From positions 558,001 to 622,000 of the forward strand of contig CAVYTB010000005.1 of the NCBI GenBank assembly GCA_963771295.1: 64,000 bases of DNA, written 5' to 3'. A program made the translations under genes and the position numbers. A model generated the notes under the pieces. It was given only the letters and a program-made list of their open reading frames with translations. It was not told where the DNA came from and ran no database searches. Positions 62,467-64,000 of the stretch are shown piece by piece. Every line of letters begins with the position of its first letter. The stretch's first letter is position 1. The stretch comes from Acidiferrum sp963771295 (GTDB taxonomy: Bacteria > Acidobacteriota > Terriglobia > Acidiferrales > UBA7541).

Positions 62467-63951
62467 TTACTCGGCCAATACTTTGCGAACAATTTCGTTC
62501 ACGGCTTGCGGATTGGCCTGGCCCTTCGTCGCTCGCATTACCTGTCCAACGAAAAACTTGAACACGCCTTCGTTGCCCGACTTGAATTTCGCCACGTTGT
62601 CCGGATTCTTCGCCACCACCTCGCGCGCGGCTTGCTCGATGGCGGCGTCGCTTACTTGCGCTCCCAGGCCTTCCGCCGCCACAATGTCCATCGCCGTCCG
62701 CCCCGATTCGAACATCGTCGCGAACACTTTCTTTCCCACCGCCCCAGTAATTTTCCCCGATTCAACCAGCGACACAAGCTCCGACAGCGCCGCCGGGCTC
62801 ACTGGGCTCGCGCTGATCTCTTTGCCCGAATCGTTCAGCCGCCGCAGCAATTCCGTTTGCATCCAATTCGCTGCGCCCTTTCCCGGCGCTCCCGCTTTCA
62901 CGACCGCCTCGAAATAGTCGGCCAGCGCTTGCGAGTCCGTCAGCACTTCCGCGTCATAAGCCGTGATGCCATATGCCGAAACGAATCGCCCCCGCTTAGC
63001 CGTGGGAAGTTCCGGCAGCGCTTGTCGAACTTCTTCGCGCCACGCCGAACTCACGTGTACCGGCAGAAGATCCGGCTCCGGAAAATACCGGTAGTCGTGC
63101 GCTTTTTCCTTCGAGCGCATCGGCTCGGTCCGCCCCGAAGACTGGTTCCACAACCGCGTCTCCTGCGAAATTCGCCCGCCCGATTCCAGCACGCCGATGT
63201 GCCGTTCGATCTCGTATTCCAGCGCCTTTGCCAGATACCGGAACGAGTTCAGGTTCTTCACCTCCACTTTCGTCCCGAACTCCTTCGCACCTCGCAAACG
63301 CACGCTCACGTTGGCATCGCAGCGCAACGACCCCTCTTCCATGTTGCAATCGCTCACACCCGTATACAGCAGAATCTGGCGCAGGGTTGTCAGGTACGCG
63401 TAAGCCTCATCCGGCGAACGCATGTCCGGTTCAGAAACAATTTCGCTAAGCGGCGTCCCACATCGGTTGAAGTCCACATATGTCTTCTCATCCGAGTGTG
63501 CGAATCCGTCGTGCAGCGATTTCCCAGCGTCCTCTTCCAGGTGCAATCTCGTGATCCCGATCCGCTTGGTCTCGCCTTTGTGCTCGGTCTCAATCCAGCC
63601 GCCCGTCGCCAACGGCAATTCGTACTGCGAAATCTGATAGCCCTTCGGCAAATCCGGATAAAAGTAATTCTTGCGGGCGAATCGCGAGTGCTCGTGAACC
63701 GTGCAGTTCAATGCCAGCGCCGCTCGCATTCCCATCTCTACTGCGCGTTTGTTCAAAACCGGCAGCGTCCCCGGCAGTCCCAGGCAAACCGGGCAAACAT
63801 TCGAATTGGGCGCATCGCCGAAGCGTGTGGAACAACCGCAGAAAATCTTCGTGCGCGTCAGTAGCTGTGCGTGTACCTCGAGGCCGATCACAACTTCGTA
63901 TTTCGCCAGCATTTCCGGCGACATTGCAGATTCGGTAGCGAATTTGGTCAT
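62467..63951 (-). CDS. gatB: Aspartyl/glutamyl-tRNA(Asn/Gln) amidotransferase subunit B
   Basis: 494 residues. GatB binds misacylated tRNA in the GatCAB complex, which amidates Glu-tRNA(Gln) and Asp-tRNA(Asn). Motifs: YEVVIGLEVHAQLLTRTKIF, CGCSTRFGDAPNSNVCPVCL with the zinc-binding cysteines, GYQISQYELPLA, RLHLEEDAGK, DFNRCGTPLSEIVSEPDM and RSKEKAHDYRYFPEPDL, with a C-terminal YqeY-like tRNA-binding domain (ADYFEAVVKAGAPGKGAANW, SGKITGAVGKKVFATMF). It is probably the first gene of an operon with the metalloprotease-like gene and the peroxiredoxin. gatA and gatC are not in the window. Confidence 0.95.
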   Translation of the reverse strand: MTKFATESAMSPEMLAKYEVVIGLEVHAQLLTRTKIFCGCSTRFGDAPNSNVCPVCLGLPGTLPVLNKRAVEMGMRAALALNCTVHEHSRFARKNYFYPDLPKGYQISQYELPLATGGWIETEHKGETKRIGITRLHLEEDAGKSLHDGFAHSDEKTYVDFNRCGTPLSEIVSEPDMRSPDEAYAYLTTLRQILLYTGVSDCNMEEGSLRCDANVSVRLRGAKEFGTKVEVKNLNSFRYLAKALEYEIERHIGVLESGGRISQETRLWNQSSGRTEPMRSKEKAHDYRYFPEPDLLPVHVSSAWREEVRQALPELPTAKRGRFVSAYGITAYDAEVLTDSQALADYFEAVVKAGAPGKGAANWMQTELLRRLNDSGKEISASPVSPAALSELVSLVESGKITGAVGKKVFATMFESGRTAMDIVAAEGLGAQVSDAAIEQAAREVVAKNPDNVAKFKSGNEGVFKFFVGQVMRATKGQANPQAVNEIVRKVLAE

Positions 63952-64000
63952 AGTGGAATAGAAAGTATAGCAGAGGGCCAGCGTAACTGGACCGCCATCA

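Overview
The window looks like chromosomal DNA from an Acidobacteriota bacterium, probably class Terriglobia (Koribacter/Sulfotelmatobacter-like). I infer this from the gene families together: an Oar-type TonB receptor, tricorn protease, exported TldD/TldE, futalosine-pathway mqnA/mqnC, Tat-exported IorB-type oxidoreductase, LTxxE/FWPxYDQY periplasmic proteins, and a palindromic TGTCATTC...repeat of a kind I recall from these genomes. Base composition is GC-rich with heavy gene packing. No phage, plasmid, CRISPR, IS element, rRNA or tRNA was seen.

Layout. 1-5.4 kb: hslU 3' end, a fibronectin-III lipoprotein, small membrane proteins, an FAH-family enzyme and an acyl-CoA carboxyltransferase. 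5.4-10.7 kb: orphan sugar-binding lipoprotein, S9 peptidase, and a biotin carboxylase/BCCP pair that fits the carboxyltransferase. 10.8-16 kb: SurA/PrsA-like isomerase with rpmB, divergent from mqnA-mqnC (menaquinone via futalosine), then an RNase HI-DUF104 fusion overlapping a zinc-ribbon coiled-coil gene. 16-25 kb: small membrane genes, a disrupted SpoIIE-type phosphatase, exported TldD/TldE, and a frameshifted M1 peptidase. 24.5-34 kb: CDF transporter with three C-terminal dimer-like domains, a GT39-like membrane protein, a GH18-NodB-GT2 polysaccharide synthase fusion, two Spy-like paralogues (one frameshifted) and a CPA2 antiporter. 34-46.8 kb: tricorn protease, a toroid protein with an internal stop next to a methyltransferase, an MltF-like lytic transglycosylase, an alcohol dehydrogenase, a 2Fe-2S/molybdopterin oxidoreductase pair and an HpnB-like glycosyltransferase. 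46.9-56.3 kb: a glycan-degradation neighbourhood (GH2 enzyme, TonB receptor, truncated sulfatase, beta-barrel protein). 56.5-64 kb: secreted proteins of unknown function, panB-dinB-panC, and the operon gatB - metalloprotease-like - bcp.

The most interesting observation is the bcp-like peroxiredoxin at 61450-61917. Its reading frame is intact except for one TGA, which sits exactly at codon 45, the peroxidatic cysteine of the family, and a hairpin matching the bacterial SECIS pattern follows at the expected distance. This points to a selenocysteine peroxiredoxin. The competing explanation is a nonsense mutation or sequencing error, because at least seven other genes here carry frameshifts, deletions or an internal stop while the longest frames (four of more than 1,100 codons) are clean.
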